Shown here piece after piece: positions 8,001 through 16,298 of a stretch of 64,000 nucleotides of DNA. The DNA is from SIG701 sp045539595 (lineage in GTDB: Bacteria > Bacillota > Clostridia > Oscillospirales > CAG-272): contig JAZQFQ010000084.1 in assembly GCA_045539595.1 (NCBI GenBank), positions 26,442 to 90,441 on the forward strand, written 5' to 3'. A model generated the notes under the pieces. That model ran no database searches, had not been told where the DNA came from, and saw only the letters and a list, made by a program, of their open reading frames with translations. Position 1 is the first letter of the stretch. Each line of letters begins with the position of its first letter. A program made the translations under genes and the position numbers.

Positions 8001-11000
8001 CTTCCTATTACAGTAAAGGACACGCAGTGAGTCCGGAAAATCGGTATGATACCATCTTCGACTACGATCCGGCGGCCATCGGTTATACAACGGATGCATC
8101 CTTTGAGAAAGTTCTGGCCCGCTATACGGCGTATTATCTGGACTGTGCCATCTGCGGACTGACTCCCTACGATACTCCCTATGACCGACAGGTGAGCGAG
8201 ATGCAGAATGGTTCATTCACGGACATCCCCCTCCCTGACAATTTCGCGGAATTCTATCACGAAGCGGAGCGGGTGTATGCGTTGTTCACCGGGTATCGTG
8301 CGAATATCTATACAGAAGGCAAATTCTCCGATGATGGAGCGGATTATCAGGCCGTTGACATCGACGGATGCACCACTATGGCAGGACTTCGTGCGCTGTG
8401 TGAAACGTATTTTGACGCGGCTCTCACCGACAAACTGCTTTCCACCACCGTGATGAATCAATATCCCCTTTATCGTGAACATAACGGCAAGCTGTACCGC
8501 TTTAGCGGATACGCTGCTCAATTCGGATATGATATCGGCGACAACTATACGATGACTTCTGTACAGGCTGAAAACGGCAAGCATACGGTGCGCGTTGACG
8601 CTGTGTGGAACGAAGGGGGGCGCGTGATTCCCGGCAAGGCAATGTGCACATACACCGTGGATGAAAACGGAGAAATCCGCTTCACCTCTTTTGACTTGAT
8701 GGCACAGGCACTGTGTGAAGTGTGGGGGCAGGGAACATCGGATACACCCAATGTGGAACCATCTACTCTCTACGAGTACAAAAACAAAAATCCGGGCAGC
8801 AGCCTGGTGTACGAGGGCTATACCGTCCAGTATGAACTTCCACATCCCACCTATGAGGGACAGACCTTTGATTTCCACATCCATCTGCCCCAGATCAACG
8901 ACGATTCCCGGTATGTAGACGAGTGGAATCTGAACCTGGTCTACGAATACAATACGGCATACGAGGAGTATATCCGCAACAGCGCCTTTGGTCTCAACCG
9001 CAATTTCTATGCGGAGATCCGGTACGAAACCGTGACCACGGGCGACGTGGTGACGATCTACATCCTCAATTCCTGCGGTGTCTTGAATTCGGGGGATGCC
9101 AGACGCTCCTACGATATCTATCACTACGATACCAAGGGAAAGCGATTTCTCACCACCAATGAGTTCCTGGCCTACTACGCCAAAGGGCAGTTTGCCTCCT
9201 CCTCAGTGGCGGATATCGTTGCCTTTATGAATGAGCATGCCTTTAACACCGATGAGGCCGGCACACCCATTCCCCTGAAGGAAGAGAATATCCAGGGCGT
9301 GATCCCCTCCGTCTTCGGCGGCGGCAAGTTTGACGTAGTATATCAGGGATACAGTATGGAAGGGAAGTTCGCTACCCGCACTCTGTTCTCTCCCTATCCC
9401 ACCTACGGTAATCCCCACCGATACACCTACCGCCTGACCTATCACGATTATACGGATTGCCATACGGCGGAAATGAACGGCCGGCCCGTCGGCTACCGTC
9501 TGTTGCTCAGTCAGCGTGTGGAAGGTCAATACGACGCGGGTTATTATGTGGATTGCCTGTTTACTGAGGATATTGCCGAACGGCCGGAGAGCTATCCCCA
9601 GTCTGTGTACGGTGAGTATTACACCCCTGTGCGTGAAGATGCATACGGCAATATGTATATAGTCACCGATCACGAAACCGACCGTGGTCAGCTGCAAGCC
9701 TGGATTCCCTTCGATCAGCCCAGCGCGGCCCAGGATTATTACCGGGGCGTCCTCCTGGGGTATTTCAACTATGACCGACTCTTCGGCGGAAATTATACGG
9801 TGGAGAAATCCGTTGGAAGTATGATTGCCAGTGTACTGGATGCTTACCGAAACGGTAAAGACCCAAACGAACTTCTCCCCGCATCCGAGACGAAATTCAC
9901 TCCCTATCCCGCGAAAACCGTTCGCGCCAATCCCGGGGATGAGGAGATCCGTGCGATTCTCGATGCCGCCACGGTGGACGAAGCGGGAATCATCCGCCTT
10001 CGTGTGGATCTGGGTGAGGGATATATTCTGGAACTCCCCATGGATCTCGGTATCTTCGGCGAAAGTTATCAGGCCTACTTTACGGGAATCTATTTCATAA
10101 AACAGCAGAAAGTCGCCACCCAGGGGCCCTTTGTGGGCTACGTGGCGGATAAGACTACCCCGTGGATCGATCTGTATACCGAGAAAAACGGCACCTATGT
10201 GGGACGGATCCCCTATGAGATCTTCCACGATTGGATAGCCACCGATCGGGACAAAGACACGTGGACTCCCGGTTGGATGGGCGAGTATGTCTGCTTCTAC
10301 TATGCCGAATTCGGCGACTTCCGTTGGGCGGCAGCCCATCTGCGGGATACGGTTCTGGGAAGCGGACGCAAGAACGTGGCTACCTCCGCTGACGGCGGGA
10401 AAACGTGGGATATCGGCAGTACCCGGGACAACTACGGCGGAAATCATGTGGTCGGTATGGGATTTGCCACCGAAAAGATCGCCTTTATCAGCTATGATCC
10501 CTACAACGAGAACGACGGCGCGGACGGACCTGTGATCTCCCGCACCACGGACGGCGGCAAAACGTGGAAGCTGCTGGATGTCACAGTGCCGGATTCTCTG
10601 GGGGGACAGAAACTGATTGCCGGCATCCCGTTCTATGACGGGGATCTGCTTCGCTATCCTGTGTGGTTGAATCCCTCTCACGGATTCAGGGAAGGCGAAC
10701 CCATGTACCTGATCTCCCGGGATAAGGGAATGACGTGGGAGTGGGAGAAGAATTCGACTTCCGGCACAGCCTCCCTCAGCGGCGTTCTCAGTTGCATTTT
10801 GAGGGGCGAAGAGGCGTTTTACGACACTGCCGCGAAACGGCGGGTATTTCTTACAGACTGGCTACGAACCAACGAAATGTTTGTCAGCAAGTATTCCGTA
10901 ATCGATCTAAACGGCGACGGCGCGTCTGAATTGGTGCTGTGGCTGAATCGCGGCACCAATGAATACGTCGGCTTCCTGGTTCTTTACGACGAAAATACCA

Positions 11001-12835
11001 CCGTGTACACCCATCTTCTGTATTACCGCCAGTTCAGCAATCTGAAAGAAGACGGAACTTTCGGCTTCTCCGGCGGTGTATCCAACCACGGAATCGGACG
11101 AATTGATTTTGAGGGAGACAAGTACACGATCCGTAGCCTCGCCTATTGTGAATCCGCCGACAATCAGAACGTATCCTATTTCGTGGATAATAAGGCTGTC
11201 ACCAAGGCTGCATTTGAGGCGTACCAAAGTGCACAAAACAGCAAGCCCGATGCCATCTGGGTGGAGCATTCCATTGAACCTGCCCCCGGTTATAAACAAT
11301 ACACACCCGCTATCGATGTCGATACCGACAAATTGGATTATATCAAGCCCATGGCCATGTATGGCGAAAGCCAGCCGGGTGCTAACTTTGACCGCACAGC
11401 CAATATCTATCCCGGCACGGGATTCGAGGGCTATGCCGACGGCGTGGGCTACATTACCTTTGGTATTTGCAACGATCGAAAATCGCCCGATTACGTATCC
11501 CGCTACTATACCTACCGCGTCACTTCGGCGGGGGGATATATCCTCTCCGTGGAAGAAGCGGAGACCATCACCCGGGATATCGTTCTGAAAAAAGGAAAGC
11601 CCTATACGGGCAGCCTGGAAGGACAGCACACCTGCGTGGTGAATAATCGGTATTACGGCATCACCATCTCCGGCAATACGATCTCCGCATCGGTGGGACT
11701 GTATCAGACGGATGCTGGCGGCACCGGAAAGGGTACGTATACCTACGATCCCGCGACGGGCAAAATGACCATCACGACCATAGAGAAGTACCACGACGGC
11801 AACGGCAATCTCTTAGTGAATCCCCCGAAAACCGTCACGGGCAAACTGTATGAGTATAATGACATGGTGCACTTCCTCTACGATGATGAGAAGGCCACAC
11901 CGCTTCCTCTGAGTTTCCCCAAGATCAATGCCTTTCCGCCGGATCGCACGAATTTCATATCCGATGATCTTGCGGGCGGATGGTATCGTTCCTTTCGGGA
12001 TGAGATGGGCGACCAGTTCTACTACCTTGCCCTGGACCCCGAAACACAGCAGATCCGCTTTGACCACGGATTCTACGACGGCAGCTACGCCGCCCGCTAT
12101 GTGGGTACCTACCGTGTGGATTACAACTATATCATTCATGCCACCCTGCGGGACAACAACGATCCGGACGGCGGCGAGATGCAGTTCGTGTTCATTTTGG
12201 AGTACTCCCACGGCCGGGATGAGACGGGCGTAATGCGTACCACGATCAGTATCACTCCCCAAAGCTGCGATATGGAAAACTATCGTCCCATGCTGGGCCG
12301 CTATTTCGGTTTCAAGCGGGAGAAGGCCACCGCAGAGGAACTGACGGAACTGGCAGAGCAGTACAATTTCGTGATGAGCGCCTATGAGAAAGCGGCGGAG
12401 GCGGCAAGTTGGTTCCGTACCGCCAGCCTGGTGGAAGCCGGGGCGGCAGACGGAAAGGATTCCATCGAATACGACGGCCGCCGGTATTATCGGGTAACCA
12501 AATTCGATACCTACGCGGATCTGCGGCAGTATCTGGAAGAGTGGTTTTCCGCATCCCTGGTGGATCAGCTGCTGAATGATCAGAGCGTGGCATCCTACAT
12601 CTCTCACAACGGGAAACTGTATGCCACACCCGGTATGGTCCCGCAGAATATCCGCCTGGGTGAGCGGTATTACAGCGGCGGAAAAGTTAAGGACGATTGG
12701 TATTCGCTGGACGTCACGGTAGAAGTGCTGGACACAAAGGATCTCACTACCGTCCTGGCGTATCAGAGTTTTCAGTTTGACTACCAATACAAAAACGGCA
12801 AGTGGGTATTTATAGGTTTCCCCCACATCCAATAA
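5069..12835 (+). CDS. Giant BlaR1-like M56 metallopeptidase receptor
   Basis: A 2588-residue protein, several times longer than a normal BlaR1 (about 600). GTG start with AAGGAG 6-7 bases upstream. Residues 1-350 form the M56 sensor: membrane segments near 1-15, 28-45 and 155-175, a Pro-rich loop (about 65-150), then the zinc site HEYMH (H233, E234, H237), HWWNPLVW (H256 on) and E274LACDHAV, and a final membrane segment at about 331-348. Everything after that is predicted extracellular. It has no penicillin-binding domain motifs that I can find. Instead it shows two IseA-like segments (about 1090-1210 and 2465-2588), an RsiV/DUF3298-like segment (about 1250-1395), three BNR-type turns (SADGGKTW near 1770, TTDGGKTW near 1824, SRDKGMTW near 1886) and an FG-GAP-like DLNGDG near 1945. 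Domain names are by eye. It is presumably the sensor that inactivates the upstream BlaI. Confidence 0.85.
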   Translation: MAEYLVTLSLLIMILLVVRGLFRKSISPTVMYALWLVVVVRLCLPFSLFQVEVDLPAWQETIPQEQQGHQGAADPGIDPDAITPPTSGAPSMPDTPSVIIPTTPSLPSVPTVPAIPENPTVPGEDSLPDIPHIPDVPVTPEVPPAPPAPIDWMRVAVTVWIAGSAVLALWFAITGIVYHGRLITHRTLYKTLRKTKVYLTEDESAPCLAGVVPAIYIPPVEMDEDARAFIVLHEYMHLRHGDHVWALVRILALIVHWWNPLVWAAVILSKRDAELACDHAVAAQLNRENRLEYARILLDTIPQKHRYAVGLGSAPMKERILRLTKTQKNRILCVVLAVIITAAAVGCSFVHLTEKESPEEPPAFDFDLDTLCRHIADGDLSALDLFDASNEEFLQGQFNALHAYYSGTAEKAGGDWEAMPEGGVALPGELSFKNCEKFEYSTASQTPVVLRYDVGDYWLYAAFTLLDVGTTGDVSEILWHLSEAWFIPQSDAVEASVADLAEWKVYSYFQNVGYTEWKTLKFYNQVTGESDYFSAAAGIKITSLQYSGGKVFVECDSHGFLIFDLTDGLYECLSTNKDTYIAYKNEYGAYIPGSGRWLSDSRLQARGEKGIFTVTVLDGEYSLADASLSESEILEIWRYNVGNAQKNNNAPQYHVPYGKLLNDVGSHVLDLFVMKGQAYLEARQAYDEEAATVPWLVYMIRALDVSREEITSALQKDFVPYTDAIVDALFSEDDGRINETFHSPLALCHEGKVYTAYDLSLKITDVDSEEQKAFVRSIPKEDIIALIRAIQARDAMHGVVTPGEIVKLIYRLKDITLTAPGDEYAYGSYCYVHGMAYHSYPSALTDALDRDAFNAWQEEAQWHTRENGCPFPQSNIYEFIHHFNIPKSRFVELYNERTIDDDYPIDLLYGGTAEAVDAYYRTSDPEKELESIKWANLRELKMHINAYIRDELHIQMKTSHCSLAELMYVAGIKAEELSSYYSKGHAVSPENRYDTIFDYDPAAIGYTTDASFEKVLARYTAYYLDCAICGLTPYDTPYDRQVSEMQNGSFTDIPLPDNFAEFYHEAERVYALFTGYRANIYTEGKFSDDGADYQAVDIDGCTTMAGLRALCETYFDAALTDKLLSTTVMNQYPLYREHNGKLYRFSGYAAQFGYDIGDNYTMTSVQAENGKHTVRVDAVWNEGGRVIPGKAMCTYTVDENGEIRFTSFDLMAQALCEVWGQGTSDTPNVEPSTLYEYKNKNPGSSLVYEGYTVQYELPHPTYEGQTFDFHIHLPQINDDSRYVDEWNLNLVYEYNTAYEEYIRNSAFGLNRNFYAEIRYETVTTGDVVTIYILNSCGVLNSGDARRSYDIYHYDTKGKRFLTTNEFLAYYAKGQFASSSVADIVAFMNEHAFNTDEAGTPIPLKEENIQGVIPSVFGGGKFDVVYQGYSMEGKFATRTLFSPYPTYGNPHRYTYRLTYHDYTDCHTAEMNGRPVGYRLLLSQRVEGQYDAGYYVDCLFTEDIAERPESYPQSVYGEYYTPVREDAYGNMYIVTDHETDRGQLQAWIPFDQPSAAQDYYRGVLLGYFNYDRLFGGNYTVEKSVGSMIASVLDAYRNGKDPNELLPASETKFTPYPAKTVRANPGDEEIRAILDAATVDEAGIIRLRVDLGEGYILELPMDLGIFGESYQAYFTGIYFIKQQKVATQGPFVGYVADKTTPWIDLYTEKNGTYVGRIPYEIFHDWIATDRDKDTWTPGWMGEYVCFYYAEFGDFRWAAAHLRDTVLGSGRKNVATSADGGKTWDIGSTRDNYGGNHVVGMGFATEKIAFISYDPYNENDGADGPVISRTTDGGKTWKLLDVTVPDSLGGQKLIAGIPFYDGDLLRYPVWLNPSHGFREGEPMYLISRDKGMTWEWEKNSTSGTASLSGVLSCILRGEEAFYDTAAKRRVFLTDWLRTNEMFVSKYSVIDLNGDGASELVLWLNRGTNEYVGFLVLYDENTTVYTHLLYYRQFSNLKEDGTFGFSGGVSNHGIGRIDFEGDKYTIRSLAYCESADNQNVSYFVDNKAVTKAAFEAYQSAQNSKPDAIWVEHSIEPAPGYKQYTPAIDVDTDKLDYIKPMAMYGESQPGANFDRTANIYPGTGFEGYADGVGYITFGICNDRKSPDYVSRYYTYRVTSAGGYILSVEEAETITRDIVLKKGKPYTGSLEGQHTCVVNNRYYGITISGNTISASVGLYQTDAGGTGKGTYTYDPATGKMTITTIEKYHDGNGNLLVNPPKTVTGKLYEYNDMVHFLYDDEKATPLPLSFPKINAFPPDRTNFISDDLAGGWYRSFRDEMGDQFYYLALDPETQQIRFDHGFYDGSYAARYVGTYRVDYNYIIHATLRDNNDPDGGEMQFVFILEYSHGRDETGVMRTTISITPQSCDMENYRPMLGRYFGFKREKATAEELTELAEQYNFVMSAYEKAAEAASWFRTASLVEAGAADGKDSIEYDGRRYYRVTKFDTYADLRQYLEEWFSASLVDQLLNDQSVASYISHNGKLYATPGMVPQNIRLGERYYSGGKVKDDWYSLDVTVEVLDTKDLTTVLAYQSFQFDYQYKNGKWVFIGFPHIQ

Positions 12836-12863
12836 CAATCATGGACAGGAGCCAGGTAAGCAT

Positions 12864-13196
12864 ATGAGCGACACAGAACGACAGAACACCTACGAAATCA
12901 CCTGCCAGCGGTGCATCGCCGATTTGTATCGCGCCGCGTACCTGACTCTTGCCGATTCCGCTCTGGCGCAGGATGTTGTCAAACAAACCTGCGTCGCCTG
13001 CGTGCACCGATACGGGAAGTCCGAGGATCCTATCGAGATCCGATACAATCTGGTGCAGGATCTTACCCGCCGCTGCCGGCGGAAACTGCAGTCGTACACC
13101 CCGTCCACCGACGCCTTGCCGGAGGCAGTGCGATCTCTTACGTCGGATGCGCGGCTGAAGTGGGTGGCACGAGTGATGTTTGGAATGGCAGTGTAA
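12864..13196 (+). CDS. Truncated sigma-70 region 2-like protein
   Basis: A 110-residue product. Residues about 12-60 look like sigma region 2 (IADLYRAAYLTLADSALAQD, then a helix with a run of basic residues). The region 4 helix-turn-helix that should follow is missing; the protein ends shortly after residue 100. The ribosome site is modest (AGGAG about 13 bases before the ATG). It starts 28 bases after the giant receptor gene and is likely co-transcribed. It may be a decayed ECF sigma gene or a regulator that kept only the core-binding part. Nothing else in the sequence settles its role. Confidence 0.45.
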   Translation: MSDTERQNTYEITCQRCIADLYRAAYLTLADSALAQDVVKQTCVACVHRYGKSEDPIEIRYNLVQDLTRRCRRKLQSYTPSTDALPEAVRSLTSDARLKWVARVMFGMAV

Positions 13197-13408
13197 ATCG
13201 ACAAGCATATGTGGGACGGATGGAAAATCACGCGAATGAGCCGATCTTTTGCGGCGGGTTCGGTGACCCTCCGTCCCTTGTGTCTTTCCGCTGCCTTCCA
13301 CGTTCCGACCGATTTTTGGGTATATGATGGGTAGGCATGATTTTTCCTTTTGGCGGCATACGTTGAGTCGGCGGCAGGAAAAGGATCCCAAAAAACTCAA
13401 AAGAAGTA
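13197..13408. other. Intergenic region upstream of feo promoter
   Basis: No gene, RNA or clear terminator is seen here. Short frames on both strands lack ribosome sites. The feo control region starts at 13409. Confidence 0.4.
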
Positions 13409-13437
13409 TTGACAAACAAAAAAAACAAGAGTATAAT
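13409..13437 (+). promoter_or_regulatory. Consensus promoter of the feo operon
   Basis: TTGACA (13409-13414), a 17-base spacer and TATAAT (13432-13437): a perfect consensus. The expected start point is within or next to the first GTTAGC palindrome (13445-13460), so binding there would block initiation. Confidence 0.85.
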
Positions 13438-13444
13438 AATGGAG

Positions 13445-13460
13445 GTTAGCGGGGGCTAAC
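13445..13460. promoter_or_regulatory. Feo operator palindrome 1
   Basis: GTTAGC-GGGG-GCTAAC, perfect 6-bp arms, beginning 8 bases after the -10 box. TTAG/CTAA half-sites recall operators of DtxR/IdeR/MntR-type metal repressors; the identity of the repressor is inferred. Confidence 0.7.
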
Positions 13461-13477
13461 TCCTTTTTGCGGAGTGA

Positions 13478-13493
13478 GTTAGCCCATGCTAAT
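13478..13493. promoter_or_regulatory. Feo operator palindrome 2
   Basis: GTTAGC-CCAT-GCTAAT, the same 16-base layout as palindrome 1 with one mismatch in the last base, in the feoA leader. Confidence 0.65.
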
Positions 13494-13535
13494 CGAATTA
13501 CGGTTTGTGCGTTGCGCATAAATTGAGGATATACG

Positions 13536-13757
13536 GTGACTGGTATGACATTAAAAGACGCTATCGAGGGAAGGGAATACATCATTCAGCGGATTGAAAC
13601 GGATGACGAAGAGCTGGATGCGTTTTTGTTTTCCCTGGGCTGCTACAGCGGTGAGCCCATTACTGTCGTGACGCGCCGGAAGAGCGGCTGTGTTGTTTCC
13701 ATAAAGGACGGAAGATACAGTATAGATGCACAATTGGCTGAGGCCATTGTGATTTAA
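13536..13757 (+). CDS. feoA: Ferrous iron transport protein A
   Basis: A 73-residue SH3-like FeoA-type protein. It begins MTGMTLKDAIEGREYIIQRI and contains the usual core with GEPITVVTRRKSG and a strand ending in LAEAIVI. FeoA binds the FeoB transporter and supports Fe(II) uptake. GTG 13536 is chosen because GAGG (13525-13528) stands 7 bases before it; ATG 13545 would be 16 bases away. It is the first gene of the feo operon, behind a consensus promoter and two palindromes. Confidence 0.85.
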   Translation: MTGMTLKDAIEGREYIIQRIETDDEELDAFLFSLGCYSGEPITVVTRRKSGCVVSIKDGRYSIDAQLAEAIVI

Positions 13758-13796
13758 GCGGCAAAGAACAATCTGCGAATGGTCTTTTGCCCGGAG

Positions 13797-13812
13797 GTTA
13801 GCGGCCGCTAAC
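13797..13812. promoter_or_regulatory. Feo operator palindrome 3
   Basis: GTTAGC-GGCC-GCTAAC, perfect arms, in the 112-base gap between feoA and feoB. It has the same layout as the two sites before feoA. No clear -35/-10 pair was found beside it, so it may act on an internal promoter that is not recognisable or as a roadblock. Confidence 0.7.
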
Positions 13813-13869
13813 ATATAAGGACGCCCCATCCGAACGATGGAAAGTATAGTTAATATAAGGAGATATTCC

Positions 13870-15927
13870 ATGAGAATTGCTTTAGCAGGCAACCCGAACT
13901 CAGGTAAGACCACCATGTACAACGCTCTCACCGGCCGAAACGAGAAAGTCGGCAACTGGGCGGGCGTTACCGTAGACAAGAAGGAGCACGCCATTAAGAG
14001 AGCGTATGCCGGCAGCGATACGCTGCTTGCGGTTGACTTGCCCGGAGCGTATTCCATGTCCCCCTTCACCAGTGAAGAGAGCATTACCAGCTCCTATGTA
14101 AAAAACGAAAATCCCGACGTCATTATCAATATCGTCGACGGCACCAATCTCAGCCGCAGTTTGTTCTTCACGACGCAGCTGTTGGAGTTGGGCGTGCCGG
14201 TGGTGGTTGCCCTGAACAAGAGCGATCTCAATGACAAAAAAGGAAACAAGATCGATGTGGATATCCTGGCCGCTAAGTTGGGTTGTCCGGTTGTCCATAC
14301 CACGGCTACCTCCGCTGACGGTCTGAAGGCGGTGGTGCAAGCGGCGGTCGCCGCGGCAAATACCCCCCAGAGTGCTCCGTATCATCAGGGGGCGATCGAT
14401 CTGACCGATAAGGCGGCTGTAGTGGCCGCGGACCGCAAGCGGTTTGCCTTTGTGAATGACATCGTGAAGGCTGTGGAAACCCGCAAGGTCCTCACTCGAT
14501 CCAGAAATGCCGGCGATGCCATCGATGCTGTGCTGACCAACAAGTGGCTCGGTATTCCGATCTTTGCCGTTGTTATGTTCCTCGTGTTCCAGATTTCCCA
14601 GGCTTGGCTTGGCGCGTGGATCGCAGAAGGCGTGGAGATCGGTGACACATTCATTCCCGGCCTTGTGCCGCTTCTGGAGATTTTCCAGGGGTGGGTAGGC
14701 GATCTTCTCTCGGATGCCAATCCGCTTCTTTCCGCCATCCTGGTGGACGGCGTGATCGGCGGCGTCGCTGCCGTTGTGGGATTCCTGCCTCTTGTGATGG
14801 TTATGTACTTCCTCATTGCGCTGCTGGAAGATTGCGGATACATGTCCCGCGTGGCGGTGGTTCTGGACCCCATTTTCAAGAAGGTCGGTTTGTCCGGTAA
14901 ATCCGTGATCCCGTTCGTTATTACCATCGGCTGTGCTGTGCCCGGTGTTATGGCTTCCCGTACTATCCGCAGCGAGCGGGAACGCCGCGCCACTGCCATG
15001 CTGGCTCCCTTTATGCCTTGCGGTGCCAAGATTCCGGTTATTTCCTTGTTTGCCGGTGCATTTTTTGACAACGCCGGCTGGGTGAGCACCGTGATGTATC
15101 TGACAGGCATCGTGCTCATCTTCTTCGGGGCCCTTCTCGTAAATAAAATAACCGGTTATAATGCGAGAAAATCGTTTTTCATCATCGAACTTCCCGAATA
15201 CAAAGTGCCGTCCTTTTGGGGGGCATTCAAGTCCATGTGCAGCCGGGGCTGGTCGTACATCGTAAAGGCCGCTACCATCATTCTTCTGTGCAACATGGCC
15301 GTACAGCTCATGCAGACTTTCACCTGGTCCTTCCGGGTGGCGGAGTCGGCCGATCAGTCCATCCTTGCCTCCATTGCCGCTCCCTTCGCGTATCTGCTTG
15401 TTCCGATCATCGGCGTTCTTTCCTGGCAGATGGCGGCGGCAGCGATTACCGGCTTCATCGCTAAAGAGAATGTGGTGGGTACGCTGGCCGTTTGCTTTGT
15501 GGGCTTGGAGAATCTGATCGACACGGAAGAACTTGTACTGATAGAGGGGGGCGGTGCAGAAGTGGCCGGCATCATGGCTATCACGAAAATGGCCGCCCTC
15601 GCGTATCTTATGTTTAACCTGTATACGCCGCCGTGCTTTGCCGCCATCGGTGCTATGAACGCCGAGATGCGGTCCGGTAAGTGGCTGTGGGGCGGTATCG
15701 GTCTCCAGCTGGCTGTGGGCTATACCGTATCCTATCTGGTATACACCATCGGTACGCTTATCATGGCTCCCGCTTCGCTGCACATCGGCGCAGCCATCGC
15801 CGGCCTGGTCGCGGTCCTTGTTATGGCCGGTATCGTGGTGGTGCTGATCCATAACACCGATCGGAAACAGAAGGTGGAGTGTACACTGGATGCTTCCGGA
15901 AAGAAAAACTATGCTGTGAGCAAATAA
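13870..15927 (+). CDS. feoB: Ferrous iron transport protein B (GTPase permease)
   Basis: A 685-residue FeoB. The N-terminal G domain has G1 GNPNSGKTT (residues 7-15), the switch region with VGNWAGVTVDKK, G3 DLPG (56-59) and G4 NKSD (116-119). After a helical spacer, the membrane part (from about 230) carries two Gate-type repeats, including the conserved VIPFVITIGCAVPGVMASRT and MPCGAKIPV stretches. It moves Fe(II) across the cytoplasmic membrane. ATG 13870 is favoured by AAGGAG just upstream; an in-frame ATG at 13837 lacks one. A 56-residue Cys-rich partner gene starts 3 bases after its stop. Confidence 0.97.
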   Translation: MRIALAGNPNSGKTTMYNALTGRNEKVGNWAGVTVDKKEHAIKRAYAGSDTLLAVDLPGAYSMSPFTSEESITSSYVKNENPDVIINIVDGTNLSRSLFFTTQLLELGVPVVVALNKSDLNDKKGNKIDVDILAAKLGCPVVHTTATSADGLKAVVQAAVAAANTPQSAPYHQGAIDLTDKAAVVAADRKRFAFVNDIVKAVETRKVLTRSRNAGDAIDAVLTNKWLGIPIFAVVMFLVFQISQAWLGAWIAEGVEIGDTFIPGLVPLLEIFQGWVGDLLSDANPLLSAILVDGVIGGVAAVVGFLPLVMVMYFLIALLEDCGYMSRVAVVLDPIFKKVGLSGKSVIPFVITIGCAVPGVMASRTIRSERERRATAMLAPFMPCGAKIPVISLFAGAFFDNAGWVSTVMYLTGIVLIFFGALLVNKITGYNARKSFFIIELPEYKVPSFWGAFKSMCSRGWSYIVKAATIILLCNMAVQLMQTFTWSFRVAESADQSILASIAAPFAYLLVPIIGVLSWQMAAAAITGFIAKENVVGTLAVCFVGLENLIDTEELVLIEGGGAEVAGIMAITKMAALAYLMFNLYTPPCFAAIGAMNAEMRSGKWLWGGIGLQLAVGYTVSYLVYTIGTLIMAPASLHIGAAIAGLVAVLVMAGIVVVLIHNTDRKQKVECTLDASGKKNYAVSK

Positions 15928-15930
15928 ATT

Positions 15931-16101
15931 ATGGAAAACATTATCATCGTCCTTATTTTGCTGGCGATCGTCGGCGGGATCGTGTGGTATTTGTACCGCG
16001 CCAAAAAGCGCGGAGAAAAATGCATTGGCTGCCCGTATGCCAAGCAGTGCGGCGGCAAATGCGGCAGTGCCCATCCGGACAGCCCGGAACAACACGATTG
16101 A
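15931..16101 (+). CDS. FeoB-associated Cys-rich membrane protein
   Basis: A 56-residue protein: one N-terminal membrane helix (about residues 3-20) followed by a basic stretch and a short cysteine-rich tail with CIGCPYAKQCGGKC. This matches the small FeoB-associated Cys-rich family found after feoB in many Firmicutes. The four closely spaced cysteines suggest a metal site near the FeoB pore, which is inference. There is no separate ribosome site; it begins 3 bases after the feoB stop and is probably translated by coupling. A terminator follows directly. Confidence 0.88.
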   Translation: MENIIIVLILLAIVGGIVWYLYRAKKRGEKCIGCPYAKQCGGKCGSAHPDSPEQHD

Positions 16102-16111
16102 CAAATGCAGG

Positions 16112-16146
16112 GGATGCGAGTTTGACGCTCGCATCCTCTTTGTGTT
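16112..16146 (+). terminator. Intrinsic terminator of the feo operon
   Basis: A perfect 9-bp stem GGATGCGAG (16112-16120) with CTCGCATCC (16128-16136), a seven-base loop, then TCTTTGTGTTT. Confidence 0.8.
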
Positions 16147-16298
16147 TGCCGGGCATCGGCACTTGCGCTTTTGGCGCATTTGTCGTACAATGATGACGCG
16201 GGGGATTTTTTGAAAATTCTCCGATTATTGTGAAACGAATCGGGCGATTTTATCCGCTTATAGTATGGGATCCCACAATGAATCAAAGGAGGCAGGCT

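Noticed and set aside
6398..8023. 541-codon minus-strand ORF (and similar long antisense ORFs in the receptor gene)
   Set aside because: Shadow of codon bias in the GC-rich receptor gene; no ribosome site or domain.
13900..16179. 759-codon minus-strand ORF opposite feoB
   Set aside because: His-rich, domain-free antisense frame; feoB is certain.
16217..16250. ECF-type promoter (TGAAAC) before the sigma gene
   Set aside because: The -35-like word is present but no matching -10 lies at 16-17 bases.
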